Assembly: GCF_947495565.1 (NCBI RefSeq)
Contig: NZ_CANLZM010000016.1
Location: 1-64,000, forward strand
Length of the DNA: 64,000 bases
Reading direction: 5' to 3'
Origin: an uncultured Pontibacter sp.
Lineage (GTDB): Bacteria > Bacteroidota > Bacteroidia > Cytophagales > Hymenobacteraceae
Below are positions 35,286 through 44,537 of the stretch, one piece after another; the stretch's first letter is position 1; every line of letters starts with the position of its first letter. Made by a program: the position numbers and the translations under genes. The notes beneath the pieces were generated by a model. The model ran no database searches, had not been told where the DNA came from, and saw only the letters and a list, made by a program, of their open reading frames with translations.

Positions 35286-36528
35286 AATTCACCACCATTA
35301 AATAAAGCTCCTGCAACCTGTTGAGGTACTCCATCTGCGCCATGTTCAGCGCTTCCCAGGCATCGATCACCTCGGGTAGCTGCGCGCTGTTCTGCTCATA
35401 GGCCAGCATGGTCACATCATAATTTTTCTTCAGGGCAGGTAGGATTTTTGCTTGATAATTCTCTGTCTGCTCCCGCATGGTATTCAGCTCCAGGGCCATA
35501 TTCCGTGCCATCCCCTGGGCCTCATTTAAAATACCTTCGCGCTCCCGCTGCATGGCCTCAATCTCCAGGTTCATTGCCTTGGTATTGGCTTTGTACATTT
35601 TGGAGGACCACGGAGCGATGGGAACGGATACCATGCCCATTGCCGTGAACTGGTTAGGCATCATGCTGTTGCGCGGTGTCATGTGGTCGAAACGCAGGCG
35701 GAAATCAGGTTTGCGCTCTAGCCGTTCCAGTTCCACACCCAGGCGCATGGTTTCTATAGATCTGTCTAGCTGACGCAAATCGCTGCGGTTGTCGTTGAGG
35801 TACGCTGTGTCGGTAGCCAGTGCAACAGGCTCTGGTACGCTCACTAAGGTATCAATGCGAAACTGCAGCTCTTTGGGCAGGTTCATCAGTATATTCAGCG
35901 CCACGTTCTGCTGCAGGATTTCATTGCGCGTCATCAGTTGCATATTCTCCACCTCGTGTAGGCGTGCCTCCGCTTCGTAAATGCTGCCAAGTTTGCCCTG
36001 GCTGTAAGGGTAACGAATGCGCGCCAGCTTGAGCATGTAGGTCATGATGCGTTCATTGTCCTGCAGCACGTTCATTTTTTTCTCCAGCACCACCCAACTA
36101 TAGTAGGCTGCTTTAGCCTGTGAGCGGAGCTCATTGAATACTACCGCCGTCTTTGCCTGCTCAATAGCCGCCCGTGAATCAAAATAAGCCTGCTTGGCGC
36201 GTTGCTTAGCAGGGTTCGGAATCGCCTGCTCTGCCGAGATCATATAAGCCCCCTCCCTTTCGTCACGCTCGACACTCTGGCGTGAGTAGGGCATCATAAA
36301 TACACCGGCTCCCACCATAGGTGGCATCCAGCTTGTAGCCCCCTCGGCATATGCATCCTGTGCTTTAGCGCGCAGCTCGTACTGTTGCAGCATAGGATTG
36401 CTACTGCTTACTCTTTGCAGTACGCTGTCCAAGGTCATAGTCTGTTGCTGGGCCAGCGCCGGAGCGCTGGCCAGCAGCATCACAAACAACCAGCTAATAT
36501 TTTTGTATTTTTTAATGCTTAACATCAT
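35263..36528 (-). CDS. cusC: TolC-family outer-membrane channel (CusC-like)
   Basis: 421-residue outer-membrane efflux protein with a signal peptide ([16 protein letters not shown]) and two repeats of long coiled-coil helices typical of TolC ([20 protein letters not shown] at the start; [20 protein letters not shown] later). It forms the exit duct of the Cu/Ag pump. Many Met residues line the middle ([19 protein letters not shown]), consistent with copper. It overlaps the cusA second half by 17 bases upstream and the first adaptor by 23 bases downstream. In E. coli the order is cusCFBA; here cusA comes first. Confidence 0.9.
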   Translation of the reverse strand: MMLSIKKYKNISWLFVMLLASAPALAQQQTMTLDSVLQRVSSSNPMLQQYELRAKAQDAYAEGATSWMPPMVGAGVFMMPYSRQSVERDEREGAYMISAEQAIPNPAKQRAKQAYFDSRAAIEQAKTAVVFNELRSQAKAAYYSWVVLEKKMNVLQDNERIMTYMLKLARIRYPYSQGKLGSIYEAEARLHEVENMQLMTRNEILQQNVALNILMNLPKELQFRIDTLVSVPEPVALATDTAYLNDNRSDLRQLDRSIETMRLGVELERLERKPDFRLRFDHMTPRNSMMPNQFTAMGMVSVPIAPWSSKMYKANTKAMNLEIEAMQREREGILNEAQGMARNMALELNTMREQTENYQAKILPALKKNYDVTMLAYEQNSAQLPEVIDAWEALNMAQMEYLNRLQELYLMVVNYEKEIEK

Positions 36529-38416
36529 ATATTTCTAATTTTCCGTGCTTCCTTAACTCATACTCTTTTGTCATCTCGAATACCACCGGCGTTACCAGCA
36601 GGATGTGAACAGAGGAGGTAAACACGCCTCCTATCAACGGGAGCACAATGGGCAACATGATATCAGAGCCCACTCCCGTAGCCCAGAGCACAGGAACCAG
36701 GCCGAACAGAGACACCGAGACAGTCATGATCTTCGGGCGAAGACGCTTGGCAGCTCCCATGAAAACATAGTCACGGATGTCCTGCTTGGTAATGGTCTCT
36801 GCAGAGTTGCCTTTTGCCTCCACCAGCGCCTTCATTGCCTCATTCAGGTACACGATCATCAGCATACTTGTCTCCATCGCCAGACCAAACAAGGCGATAA
36901 ACCCCACGGCCACGGCTACCGAAAGGTTTACTCCGTAGAAGTACACGATGTACACGCCACCGATCAGGGCAAAAGGGATGGTGCCCAAGTTGATGAGCGC
37001 TTCCTTCATGGACTTGAAGGAGAAGTACAGGATGAGGAGGATAATCACCAGCACCAGCGGAATGATGACCTTGAGCGTGTTGTTGGCACGCACCTGGTTC
37101 TCCCACTGGCCGCTCCACTCCAGGTAGTACCCATCGGGTATGCCCGTTACCTCGCTGTTGATCTTTTCGATGGCCTCCTGTACCGTGCTGCCCAGGTCAC
37201 GGTCGCGTACGTTAAACAGCACAGCACCGCGCAGCTGCGCATTCTCTGAATTGATCATCGGCGGCCCGTTTGTAAAACGCACGGTGGCCACGGATGAAAG
37301 TGGAATGGTGCCAGCCGCCGAGGTCTGAATCGGGATGCGCTGGATGCGCTCCACACTATTGCGGTATTCCTGCGCCATGCGCACGTTGATGGAAAAGCGC
37401 TCGCGTCCCTCTATCGTGTTGCCGATAGGTGTGCCACCCAGGGCAGACTCCACAATCATGTTTACATCGTCCACCGTCAGTCCATAGCGTCCCAACGCCT
37501 CCCGGTTCACATCAATTTCCAGGTACTTGCCACCCGTAATTGGCTCCACGTACAGGTCTTTCACACCCGGCACACCATTCAGAGCAGTTCTTACCTTTTC
37601 AGACACCGCCGCGATAGAGTCCAGGTTCTGGCCGTACACTTTTACGCCAACATCGGTGCGGATGCCGGTGGCCAGCATGTTGATGCGGTTGATGATAGGC
37701 TGAGTCCAGCCGTTTACCACACCCGGTATCTGCAGCTTCGCGTCCAGCTCCTGGATGATTGCCTGTTTTGTCATCCCCTCCCGCCACGCTGACTCTGGCT
37801 TCAGCATAATGATCGTTTCAATCATGCTGATAGGGGAGTTATCGGTGGCGGTGCTGGCGCGTCCGGCCTTGCCCAAAACGCTCTCCACCTCAGGCACCGA
37901 TTTGATGATCTTGTCCTGCACCTGCAGAATACGCTTGGCCTCGGCATTGGAAATATCCGGCAGCGTGACTGGCATGAAAAGAATAGACCTCTCATCCAAC
38001 GGTGGCATAAACTCTGTACCAAGGCTAAACAACATTGGAACAGAGACAGCCAACGCCAGCAAGTTGATACCTAGTGTTGTTTTACGCCACTTCAGGCACC
38101 ATTTCAATATGGGGCTATAGACCTTCTCAAGTCCTCGGTTGATAGGGTTCGCACTCTCCTCCTTAAACTTTCCTTTCAGGAAGAATGAAATGAGCACTGG
38201 CGTGAGAGTGATGGCCACAATGGCATCCACGATCAATATAAAGGTTTTGGTCCAAGCCAGCGGCCCGAACAGCTTTCCTTCCTGCCCGGTGAGCAGGAAC
38301 ACGGGCAAAAAGGAAGCAATGATGATTACCGTGCTCCAGAACACGCTGGGCCCCACCTGTCTGCTGGACTTCTCTATGATTCGAATTCTATCTTCTTTTG
38401 ATAACTTCATGTTCAT
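36512..38416 (-). CDS. cusA: RND metal efflux permease CusA, C-terminal part (after in-frame TAA)
   Basis: 634 residues, from the fifth transmembrane helix to the C-terminus of a CusA/CzcA-type permease. It starts at MNMKLSKEDRIRIIEKSSRQ, the cytoplasmic loop before helix 5 (VFWSTVIIIASFLPVFLL), and includes TEFMPPLDERSILFMPVTLP and the second periplasmic domain. The reading frame is the same as that of the upstream part; only the TAA at 38438-38440 interrupts it. Translation could restart at ATG 38414-38416 or the second ATG at 38408-38410. The two parts together give about 1,060 residues, normal for CusA. It is in an operon with cusC. Confidence 0.9.
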   Translation of the reverse strand: MNMKLSKEDRIRIIEKSSRQVGPSVFWSTVIIIASFLPVFLLTGQEGKLFGPLAWTKTFILIVDAIVAITLTPVLISFFLKGKFKEESANPINRGLEKVYSPILKWCLKWRKTTLGINLLALAVSVPMLFSLGTEFMPPLDERSILFMPVTLPDISNAEAKRILQVQDKIIKSVPEVESVLGKAGRASTATDNSPISMIETIIMLKPESAWREGMTKQAIIQELDAKLQIPGVVNGWTQPIINRINMLATGIRTDVGVKVYGQNLDSIAAVSEKVRTALNGVPGVKDLYVEPITGGKYLEIDVNREALGRYGLTVDDVNMIVESALGGTPIGNTIEGRERFSINVRMAQEYRNSVERIQRIPIQTSAAGTIPLSSVATVRFTNGPPMINSENAQLRGAVLFNVRDRDLGSTVQEAIEKINSEVTGIPDGYYLEWSGQWENQVRANNTLKVIIPLVLVIILLILYFSFKSMKEALINLGTIPFALIGGVYIVYFYGVNLSVAVAVGFIALFGLAMETSMLMIVYLNEAMKALVEAKGNSAETITKQDIRDYVFMGAAKRLRPKIMTVSVSLFGLVPVLWATGVGSDIMLPIVLPLIGGVFTSSVHILLVTPVVFEMTKEYELRKHGKLEIYDVKH

Positions 38417-38437
38417 TCTGTTTTTGAATGCAGCTAA

Positions 38438-38440
38438 TTA
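38438..38440 (-). other. In-frame TAA splitting cusA
   Basis: On the minus strand the frame reads GKPWED, TAA, LAAFKNR, then MNMKLSKEDR, with no change of phase. One nonsense codon lies in the loop between helix 4 and helix 5, which is cytoplasmic in RND permeases. The next ATG is 21 bases downstream, close enough for termination-reinitiation. Confidence 0.9.
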
Positions 38441-39718
38441 ATCCTCCCACGGTTTGCCTTTCGTCGCATCGGCCAGGTGCCGGTAGGCGTTTTCCACCAT
38501 CACGATGGCGTCATCCACAATCACACCGATGGACAGGGCAATACCTGTCAGGGACATGATATTAGAAGAAATACCAAAGGCATTAAGCAGGATAAAGCCA
38601 ATGGCAACGGAGAGGGGCAACTGGATCATGATCACGAGGGCGCTACGCCAGTGGAAGAGGAACAGGAGCACGACCAGCGAAGCCACGATCATCTCTTCTA
38701 TCAGGGTGCTTCTGACAGAGTCTATGCTTTCGTTGATGAGGCCACTACGGTCGTAGACGATGTTAAACTTCACGCCTTCTGGTAAACCTTTGGCTACTTC
38801 CTCCATCTTCACCTTCACGTTTTCGATTACCTCCTCCGCGTTCTCACCGTAGCGCATCACGACAATACCGCCCACCGCCTCGCCTTTGCCATTCAGGTCG
38901 AAGATGCCGAGGCGTGTTTCTCCTGTCATTTGAACAGAGGCTATATCCTTTACCCGAACGGGAATGGTGTTGTTAGTAGTAATCGGGATGTTCTCAATCT
39001 CGTTGGCAGACTCCAGGTATCCGGTTGTTTTGATGATGTAGCCAATGTCTGACAGCTCAAACTTGCGGCCGCCCGCCTCGTTGTTGTTAGACCGCACCGC
39101 CTGTATCACCTGCGGAACAGAGAGGTTGTAGTAAGTAAGTTTGTTGGGATCGAGGGTAATCTGGTACTGCTTTTGAAACCCTCCGAATGAGGCCACCTCG
39201 CTTACACCATCCACATTCTGCAGCGCGAACTTCACATACCAGTCCTGCACGGCTCGCTGCTCACCCAAATCCATGCCGGGGGCATCTAAGGTGTACCACA
39301 GGATGTGCCCTACACCGGTACCATCAGGCCCGAGGGTAGGGGTTGCGTCTTCGGGCAGCATGTTTCCGACAGAGTTCAGTCGCTCCAGTACTCGCGTGCG
39401 GGCCCAGTACACATCCGTCTCATCCTCAAAAATGATGTAGATAAAGCTCATGCCAAACATGGAGGTGCCGCGCACATACTTCACCTCGGGCAGTCCCTGC
39501 AGGTTCGTTACAAGAGGGTAGGTGATCTGGTCTTCCACGAGCTGGGGGCTTCGGCCCATCCATTCTGTGAAAACGATGACCTGGTTTTCAGACAAGTCCG
39601 GGATGGCGTCCACCTTGTTTGTCTGCACAGAATAAACGCCCCAGCCAAACAGCGATGCCGCAATGAGCAGCACCATGGTACGGTTGCGGAGCGAAAAGGA
39701 AATTAACTTCTCGATCAT
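38438..39718 (-). CDS. cusA: RND metal efflux permease CusA, N-terminal part (ends at in-frame TAA)
   Basis: 426 residues: helix 1 (TMVLLIAASLFGWGVYSV), the first periplasmic domain (SENQVIVFTEWMGRSPQLVE; GTSMFGMSFIYIIFEDETDV), and helices 2-4 ending in the proton-relay motif IGVIVDDAIVMVENAYRHL. The protein ends at KGKPWED and TAA. In an intact CusA the chain continues in the same frame into the gene at 36512-38416. It is a Cu(I)/Ag(I) exporter subunit by context: Met-rich cusC, HMBD adaptors and copper ATPases. Whether this half is stable or functional without readthrough or reinitiation is unknown. Confidence 0.9.
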   Translation of the reverse strand: MIEKLISFSLRNRTMVLLIAASLFGWGVYSVQTNKVDAIPDLSENQVIVFTEWMGRSPQLVEDQITYPLVTNLQGLPEVKYVRGTSMFGMSFIYIIFEDETDVYWARTRVLERLNSVGNMLPEDATPTLGPDGTGVGHILWYTLDAPGMDLGEQRAVQDWYVKFALQNVDGVSEVASFGGFQKQYQITLDPNKLTYYNLSVPQVIQAVRSNNNEAGGRKFELSDIGYIIKTTGYLESANEIENIPITTNNTIPVRVKDIASVQMTGETRLGIFDLNGKGEAVGGIVVMRYGENAEEVIENVKVKMEEVAKGLPEGVKFNIVYDRSGLINESIDSVRSTLIEEMIVASLVVLLFLFHWRSALVIMIQLPLSVAIGFILLNAFGISSNIMSLTGIALSIGVIVDDAIVMVENAYRHLADATKGKPWED

Positions 39719-39873
39719 GAAAATAAATGAATAACCTTAAAGGAAATGACTGTCAGCCATGGGAAACGGCTAAAATGGAAACGGTGCCGGAGAGAATGGT
39801 CGCGGTATATCGACGCAGTACAACAGGGCTACACCTGCAGCACATGTAAAACGGCACCTGGCAGCCTGTCAGG

Positions 39874-40308
39874 TTATATAAGAAAGGATTGCACCAGAAC
39901 GGGGATGTCCCGGGCAATGGGAGGGGAAGTATAAAGGGCGTAAGCAGGTTTGACTCCTTCCTGTGCTGCAAAAAGCCGCAGGATCACCACTTTCACAGCG
40001 GCAATGAATTTCAGATCCAGCGTTTTGCTGAGTGCAAGGGCCTTTGTGTTGGTGGCTATATCCAGGCGCTCCACTACCAGTTGGTGGTCTTCGCAGCAGC
40101 TGCCTTGAGGTGCCGTTTCTTTCACAGAAGCATGGCAGGGAGGCAGGGCCTCTCTCTTCTGCTCCATCAAGCACTCACTTGCCTCTCCGTAAAAGCTCAG
40201 ATCACGTATCTCCCCGGCACAAAAATGCATCCCCACCGAGAAGCCTGTCGAGGAGACAAGCACCAGCAGCGCAAGGGAAAGCAATATGATCCGGTGGAAA
40301 AACTTCAT
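39874..40308 (-). CDS. HYC_CC_PP-family-like secreted protein
   Basis: 144-residue protein with a signal peptide (IILLSLALLVLVSSTGFSVG), then MHFCAGEIRDLSFYGEAS, ECLMEQK, CHASVKE and a SCCEDHQLVVERLD block, ending with a hydrophobic helix and PP motif (LYTSPPIARDIPVLVQSF). The H-x-C, CC and PP landmarks fit the Bacteroidota HYC_CC_PP family, which is often found next to CusA-type pumps. It heads the minus-strand cus-type operon, 155 bases before cusA, with its own -7 element. Metal binding by the cysteines is likely; the role is unknown. Confidence 0.83.
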   Translation of the reverse strand: MKFFHRIILLSLALLVLVSSTGFSVGMHFCAGEIRDLSFYGEASECLMEQKREALPPCHASVKETAPQGSCCEDHQLVVERLDIATNTKALALSKTLDLKFIAAVKVVILRLFAAQEGVKPAYALYTSPPIARDIPVLVQSFLI

Positions 40309-40329
40309 GAACAGAGATATTTACGTTTG

Positions 40330-40337
40330 CAAAGATA
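40330..40337 (-). promoter_or_regulatory. -7 element of the cus-type operon
   Basis: TATCTTTG on the minus strand, a full match to TAnnTTTG, 21 bases before the ATG at 40308. A TTG lies upstream (GCCTTGTTG), though its spacing is shorter than the usual 19-21. Confidence 0.55.
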
Positions 40338-40701
40338 CAACGGGAACAACAAGGCCTGTTGCATAATTAACAAAATTTTTTACATATTTTTTGTACTGGT
40401 CTACTCCCGGATAACCTGAATGCACGCCAAGCGCGATAGCATTGGCGTCTATCGTAGGACGAAAGAGCGCCTGGGATACTGTCAAAACGATTTACCTCTC
40501 CCTTTTGTTCTCTTCACAGGCAGCTATCCGCTCCGTGTGATAAGTGCCGACGCAAGCACTAAGCATTTAAAATCACAAGCATGGACGGAGGCTTCATCAA
40601 AGGACGCAATGACTTATTTTAGGCACAAAACTTAGAGTACAAGTAATAAAATCTATAATTGTTAGTCATAATTCTGTAATAAAACGCGCCACACCATGCT
40701 G

Positions 40702-40709
40702 TACCTTTG
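40702..40709 (+). promoter_or_regulatory. -7 element of copA
   Basis: TACCTTTG, a full match to TAnnTTTG, 38 bases before the chosen ATG of copA at 40740. Confidence 0.55.
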
Positions 40710-40739
40710 CATTAAGAATGACAAAATGAGTTGGAAACT

Positions 40740-43004
40740 ATGGAGAATAAACTATTAACCCCAGACAAGGTCATCAGTCAACCTACTGTGAAGAAGCAGA
40801 AGGTATCTTTACCGGTCACCGGTATGAGCTGCGCCTCCTGCGCCCTCAGTGTGGAGTCCATGGTGGGAACGCAGCCGGGAGTGTCACAGGCGGCGGTGAA
40901 CTTTGCCTCCCAGACACTGCAGGTGTCCTATGATCCTGACAAGGTCACCCTTTCGGACATACAGCGACATGTGCAGGAGATCGGCTTCGACCTGATCATT
41001 GACCAGGAAAATGCCCAGGAGAAACAGGAGGAGGCCCAGCAGAACCATTACCAGGCGCTGAAGAAACGCACGATAGCCGCGGCCGTTCTCACCCTGCCGG
41101 TATTCATCATTGGGATGTTCTTCATGGACAAGCCTTACGGCAGCTGGATCATGATGGTGCTGAGCGCGCCGGTGCTGTTTTACTTTGGCCGCAGTTTTTT
41201 CATCAATGCCTACAGGCAGGCCAGGAACGGGAAGGCGAACATGGACACGCTGGTGTCGCTCAGCACAGGCATCGCCTTTGGCTTCAGCGTGTTCAATACC
41301 TTGTTCCCGGAATTCTGGCTGGCGCGCGGCGTGCAGCCGCACGTCTACTTTGAGGCCGCTGCCGTGGTGATCGTCTTCATCATGCTCGGTAAGCTGCTCG
41401 AGGAGAGGGCCAAGTCCAATACTTCCACCGCCATCAAAAAGCTGATGGGGCTGCAGCCGAAGACCGTGTGGCGGGTAGAGGGGGACCAGGAGCGGGAGGT
41501 GCCCATCTCCCAGGTGCAGAAAGGTGACCTGCTGCTGGTACGTTCCGGCGAGAAAATACCTGTGGACGGCGAGGTGTCCCAGGGTGCCTCTTACGTGGAC
41601 GAAGCGATGCTATCAGGGGAGCCCGTGCCGGTGGCCAAGGGGAAAGGAGACAAAGTCTACGCAGGCACCATCAACCAGAAAGGCAGCTTCCGGTTTGTAG
41701 CCGAGAAGGTGGGCAGTGAGACCATGCTGGCGCACATCATCAAGATGGTGCAGGAAGCGCAGGGCTCCAAGGCCCCGGTGCAGAAACTGGTGGACAAAGT
41801 AGCCGGCGTCTTTGTGCCTGTCGTGCTGGTGATAGCGCTTGTCAGCTTTGCCGCCTGGTTAACGCTGGGTGGGGACAGCGGCCTGACACAGGGACTGCTG
41901 GCCCTGGTGACCGTGCTCGTGATAGCCTGCCCGTGTGCCCTCGGTCTGGCAACCCCAACCGCCATCATGGTGGGCGTAGGCAAAGGTGCTGAAAACGGCA
42001 TCCTCATCAAAGACGCGGAAAGCCTGGAGCAGGCTCATAAAGTGACCGCCATCATACTCGATAAGACTGGCACCATCACGGAGGGAAAACCTGTCGTGAC
42101 AGACCTGGTCTGGGCTGATGGAGCAGGTAACAGGCAAAGCCTGCAAACAGTACTGCTCTCCCTGGAGCTGCAGTCGGAGCACCCGCTCGCGGAAGCAGTG
42201 GTGCGCCACCTGAAGGAGCAGGAGACAAGGTCTCTGGAGCTTGACTCCTTCGATAGCCTTACCGGGCGTGGCGTGAAGGCTTCTTTAAACGGCAACCTGT
42301 ATATAGCAGGTAATCCTAAACTACTGGAAGAGGAAGGGGTGCGCGTTGCGCCGGAGCTGGCAGGCAAGGCAGAAGCCTTACGTGCCGAGGCCAGGACCGT
42401 CATCTTCTTTGCAGAAAACAAGCAGGCCGTTGCCCTGGTCGCCATTGCCGACCAGATCAAGCAGCATTCTGCGGCAGCCATCCACGCGCTGCAGGAGCAG
42501 GGAGTAGAAGTATACATGCTCACCGGCGATAACCAGCAAACAGCTGCCAGTGTAGCCAGGCAGGTGGGCGTCAAAAACTATAGAGCGGAGGTGCTGCCGT
42601 CAGACAAAGCGGCGTTTGTAAAGGAGCTCCAGACACGGGGGAAAGTGGTGGCCATGGTGGGTGACGGCATCAACGATTCGCATGCCCTGGCGCAGGCGGA
42701 TGTAAGCATTGCCATGGGCAAGGGCTCTGACATTGCCATGGATGTAGCCAAAATGACGCTTATTTCCTCAGACCTGCAGCAGGTTCCAAAAGCGCTGAAG
42801 CTGTCGAAGCAAACGGTGCGTACGATAAAACAGAACTTGTTCTGGGCCTTCATCTATAACCTGATAGGCATTCCGATTGCTGCGGGTGTTCTTTACCCGT
42901 TTTACGGCTTCCTGCTGGATCCCATGATTGCAGGTGCGGCTATGGCGCTGAGTTCTGTGTCCGTGGTCACGAACAGCCTGCGGCTAAAGGTGCAGAAGCT
43001 ATAG
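40740..43004 (+). CDS. copA: Cu(I)-exporting P-type ATPase, CPC type (CopA-like)
   Basis: 754 residues from ATG 40740 (MENKLLTPDK); an in-frame TTG nine bases earlier is less likely. An N-terminal HMA domain carries GMSCASCALSVE. The P1B-1 ion path CPCALGLATPTAIMVG, the TGES-type loop (LSGEPVPV), the phosphorylation site DKTGTITEG and the hinge GDGINDSHALAQADVSIAMG are intact; the usual Ala-Pro after GDGIND is Ser-His here. Length is normal for CopA with one HMA domain. It exports Cu(I) or Ag(I) from the cytoplasm. Next come a CopZ-like chaperone and two further small genes on the same strand. Confidence 0.96.
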   Translation: MENKLLTPDKVISQPTVKKQKVSLPVTGMSCASCALSVESMVGTQPGVSQAAVNFASQTLQVSYDPDKVTLSDIQRHVQEIGFDLIIDQENAQEKQEEAQQNHYQALKKRTIAAAVLTLPVFIIGMFFMDKPYGSWIMMVLSAPVLFYFGRSFFINAYRQARNGKANMDTLVSLSTGIAFGFSVFNTLFPEFWLARGVQPHVYFEAAAVVIVFIMLGKLLEERAKSNTSTAIKKLMGLQPKTVWRVEGDQEREVPISQVQKGDLLLVRSGEKIPVDGEVSQGASYVDEAMLSGEPVPVAKGKGDKVYAGTINQKGSFRFVAEKVGSETMLAHIIKMVQEAQGSKAPVQKLVDKVAGVFVPVVLVIALVSFAAWLTLGGDSGLTQGLLALVTVLVIACPCALGLATPTAIMVGVGKGAENGILIKDAESLEQAHKVTAIILDKTGTITEGKPVVTDLVWADGAGNRQSLQTVLLSLELQSEHPLAEAVVRHLKEQETRSLELDSFDSLTGRGVKASLNGNLYIAGNPKLLEEEGVRVAPELAGKAEALRAEARTVIFFAENKQAVALVAIADQIKQHSAAAIHALQEQGVEVYMLTGDNQQTAASVARQVGVKNYRAEVLPSDKAAFVKELQTRGKVVAMVGDGINDSHALAQADVSIAMGKGSDIAMDVAKMTLISSDLQQVPKALKLSKQTVRTIKQNLFWAFIYNLIGIPIAAGVLYPFYGFLLDPMIAGAAMALSSVSVVTNSLRLKVQKL

Positions 43005-43112
43005 ACAGTGCCTAAAAGCAATGGGAAAATCAGAAGGTAAGTATCAGGCAGGACATCGGCTTGCTTTACTTAACAGTATAAAACTAAGTAGTATAATTAA
43101 AAAAGAGAAACC

Positions 43113-43322
43113 ATGAAAGACTTACAATTTAAAACCAATATCAACTGCGGAGGCTGTGTCTCTAAGGTAACCCCTATACTAAATTCCACTGAAGGCGTTT
43201 GCGAGTGGAACGTGGATACAACCAAGAGAGAAAAGGTATTGACTGTAAAAACAGACTCCCTTTCAGCCGGTGAGATTGTAGCCACCGTAGAGAAGGCTGG
43301 CTTCAAAGCGCAGCCTTTGTAG
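43113..43322 (+). CDS. copZ: HMA-domain copper chaperone (CopZ-like)
   Basis: 69-residue heavy-metal-associated protein: KTNINCGGCVSKVTPIL has the CxxC (Cys12, Cys15) that binds Cu(I). The fold continues VCEWNVDTTKREKVLTVKTD and VATVEKAGFKAQPL. It probably hands Cu(I) to the N-terminal domain of the upstream CopA, 108 bases away. A terminator follows. A paralogue without the cysteines lies at 44298-44537. Confidence 0.9.
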   Translation: MKDLQFKTNINCGGCVSKVTPILNSTEGVCEWNVDTTKREKVLTVKTDSLSAGEIVATVEKAGFKAQPL

Positions 43323-43336
43323 CCTGGTGGCTCTTT

Positions 43337-43373
43337 AAAGCCGGTGCATGTTTTTGATGTGCACCGGCTTTTT
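43337..43373 (+). terminator. Rho-independent terminator after the chaperone gene
   Basis: GCCGGTGCA (43340-43348) pairs with TGCACCGGC (43360-43368) around an 11-base loop, extended by AAA/TTT and followed by TTTTTAG. Confidence 0.9.
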
Positions 43374-43530
43374 AGTTGCTGAAAAACCAGCTTCAAACAC
43401 GCAGCTTAAAATAAGTACCGGCGCTACAGCTTTGAAGCAATGTAGGATTGAATGTTAGAAGATTTAAGCAATATTTGCGGCAGTATGCACACTAGTTCCT
43501 AATTTACACCCCTAGATATTGACAAACGCG

Positions 43531-44158
43531 ATGACTAAACTGTACAACTCCCTTTTTGTCCTAGTGTGCTGTGCTTTCCTTTCTGGCTGCGGCCAGGGAT
43601 CAGCAGTAGAGGAAACACCTGAACACGCCAACCACCACTCCACACTTAAAGAGGCAAAGGAGCTAGATGAAGCCATGGTGATAAAGACACAGACGGAGCC
43701 TGACACGTTGAAAGGCAGCCTGAAAGCGGCGGCTCACGGCAAAATAGGGCCTGCGCATCTAACTATAGTTTACCATTCCCCTGCTGTGCGGGGCAGGGTG
43801 ATTTGGGGTGGACTGGTCGCCCATAAGCAGGTGTGGGTAACAGATGCGCACTCTGCTACCAGCCTGCAAACGGACCATCCGATCACAGTAGGAGGAGAGC
43901 AGCTATCAGCTGGAAAGTACGCTTTGTACTATCCCCGGAGAGCAGGAGTGGACGGTGATCATCAACAAAAACTGGAAACAGCACCTTGCTGACGACTATT
44001 CTGAGACGGAAGATGTGGTGCACATCCAGATTATACCTGAAGCTGCCGAGCAGCACCTGGAGCGGCTTTGTTATGATATTATGTCACAAAACAAAGATAC
44101 TGGCGCTATTGTGATGACTTGGGAGAGTTTAAAATTGGCACTACCGGTGAGCCTTTAA
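43531..44158 (+). pseudogene. Frameshifted DUF2911 lipoprotein gene
   Basis: Paralogue of the DUF2911 gene at 25146-25757. It starts at ATG 43531 with a lipobox (CAFLSGC) and reads ARGRVIWGGLVAHKQVWVTD-like sequence (VRGRVIWGGLVAHKQVWVTD). At about 43928, in the codons for KYALF-TIPG, the frame slips: frame one ends in PRRAGVDGDHQQ, while the next frame continues IPGEQEWTVIINKNWKQHLA and LSV end residues to 44158. A single indel would restore about 208 codons. Either a real loss of function or a sequencing error in this spot. Confidence 0.85.
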
Positions 44159-44251
44159 TGCAGGTTTACTTGTTGCATAGAGTGTATATGGCTTGCCGCA
44201 CATAACCCTGCTCTTGCGAGAGGAGTAAAGTAACTACAAATCTGAACATCG

Positions 44252-44267
44252 TACTCATAAATGAGTA
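44252..44267. promoter_or_regulatory. 16-bp palindrome before the cysteine-less HMA gene
   Basis: TACTCAT-AA-ATGAGTA, perfect seven-base arms, 31 bases before the ATG at 44298. Possible operator; no regulator is assigned. Confidence 0.35.
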
Positions 44268-44297
44268 GGGTGAATTAACAGTCTAAGTGTTATTGCT

Positions 44298-44537
44298 ATG
44301 GAAATTATTAAGTTTAAAACAAACGTAGAGGATCAGGAAGCCTTGTCAAAAGTAGCTCCTTACCTGAACCAGGTAGAAGAGATAAGTAAGTGGAACCTTG
44401 ACACAGGAAGTGCAGATAAGGTTCTGAGCGTGTCGGGCACAGAGCTAAACCCACAGGCAATCGAGAACGCGATGAAACAAGCAGGGTACAAAGCCGAAAT
44501 CCTCCGCGTGATGGGCATTGGGGGCAGAGACTTGTAG
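44298..44537 (+). CDS. HMA-fold protein without metal-binding cysteines
   Basis: 79-residue paralogue of the CopZ-like gene at 43113-43322. KTNVEDQEALSKVAPYL aligns with KTNINCGGCVSKVTPIL, so Cys12 and Cys15 are Asp and Ala. The rest (SKWNLDTGSADKVLSVSG; AIENAMKQAGYKAEIL) keeps the fold. It has ten extra C-terminal residues. It should not bind Cu(I) by the usual site; a scaffold, dimerisation or competitor role is speculative. A palindrome precedes it. No terminator was seen. Confidence 0.8.
   Translation: MEIIKFKTNVEDQEALSKVAPYLNQVEEISKWNLDTGSADKVLSVSGTELNPQAIENAMKQAGYKAEILRVMGIGGRDL

Larger units (their letters stand above)
40309..40739. other. Divergent promoter region between the cus operon and copA
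   Basis: About 430 bases without a gene. It contains the -7 elements at 40330-40337 (minus) and 40702-40709 (plus). An AT-rich stretch (AAAATTTTTTACATATTTTTT-like, about 40372-40393) lies next to the minus promoter. Short ORFs inside have no recognisable features. Confidence 0.5.
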
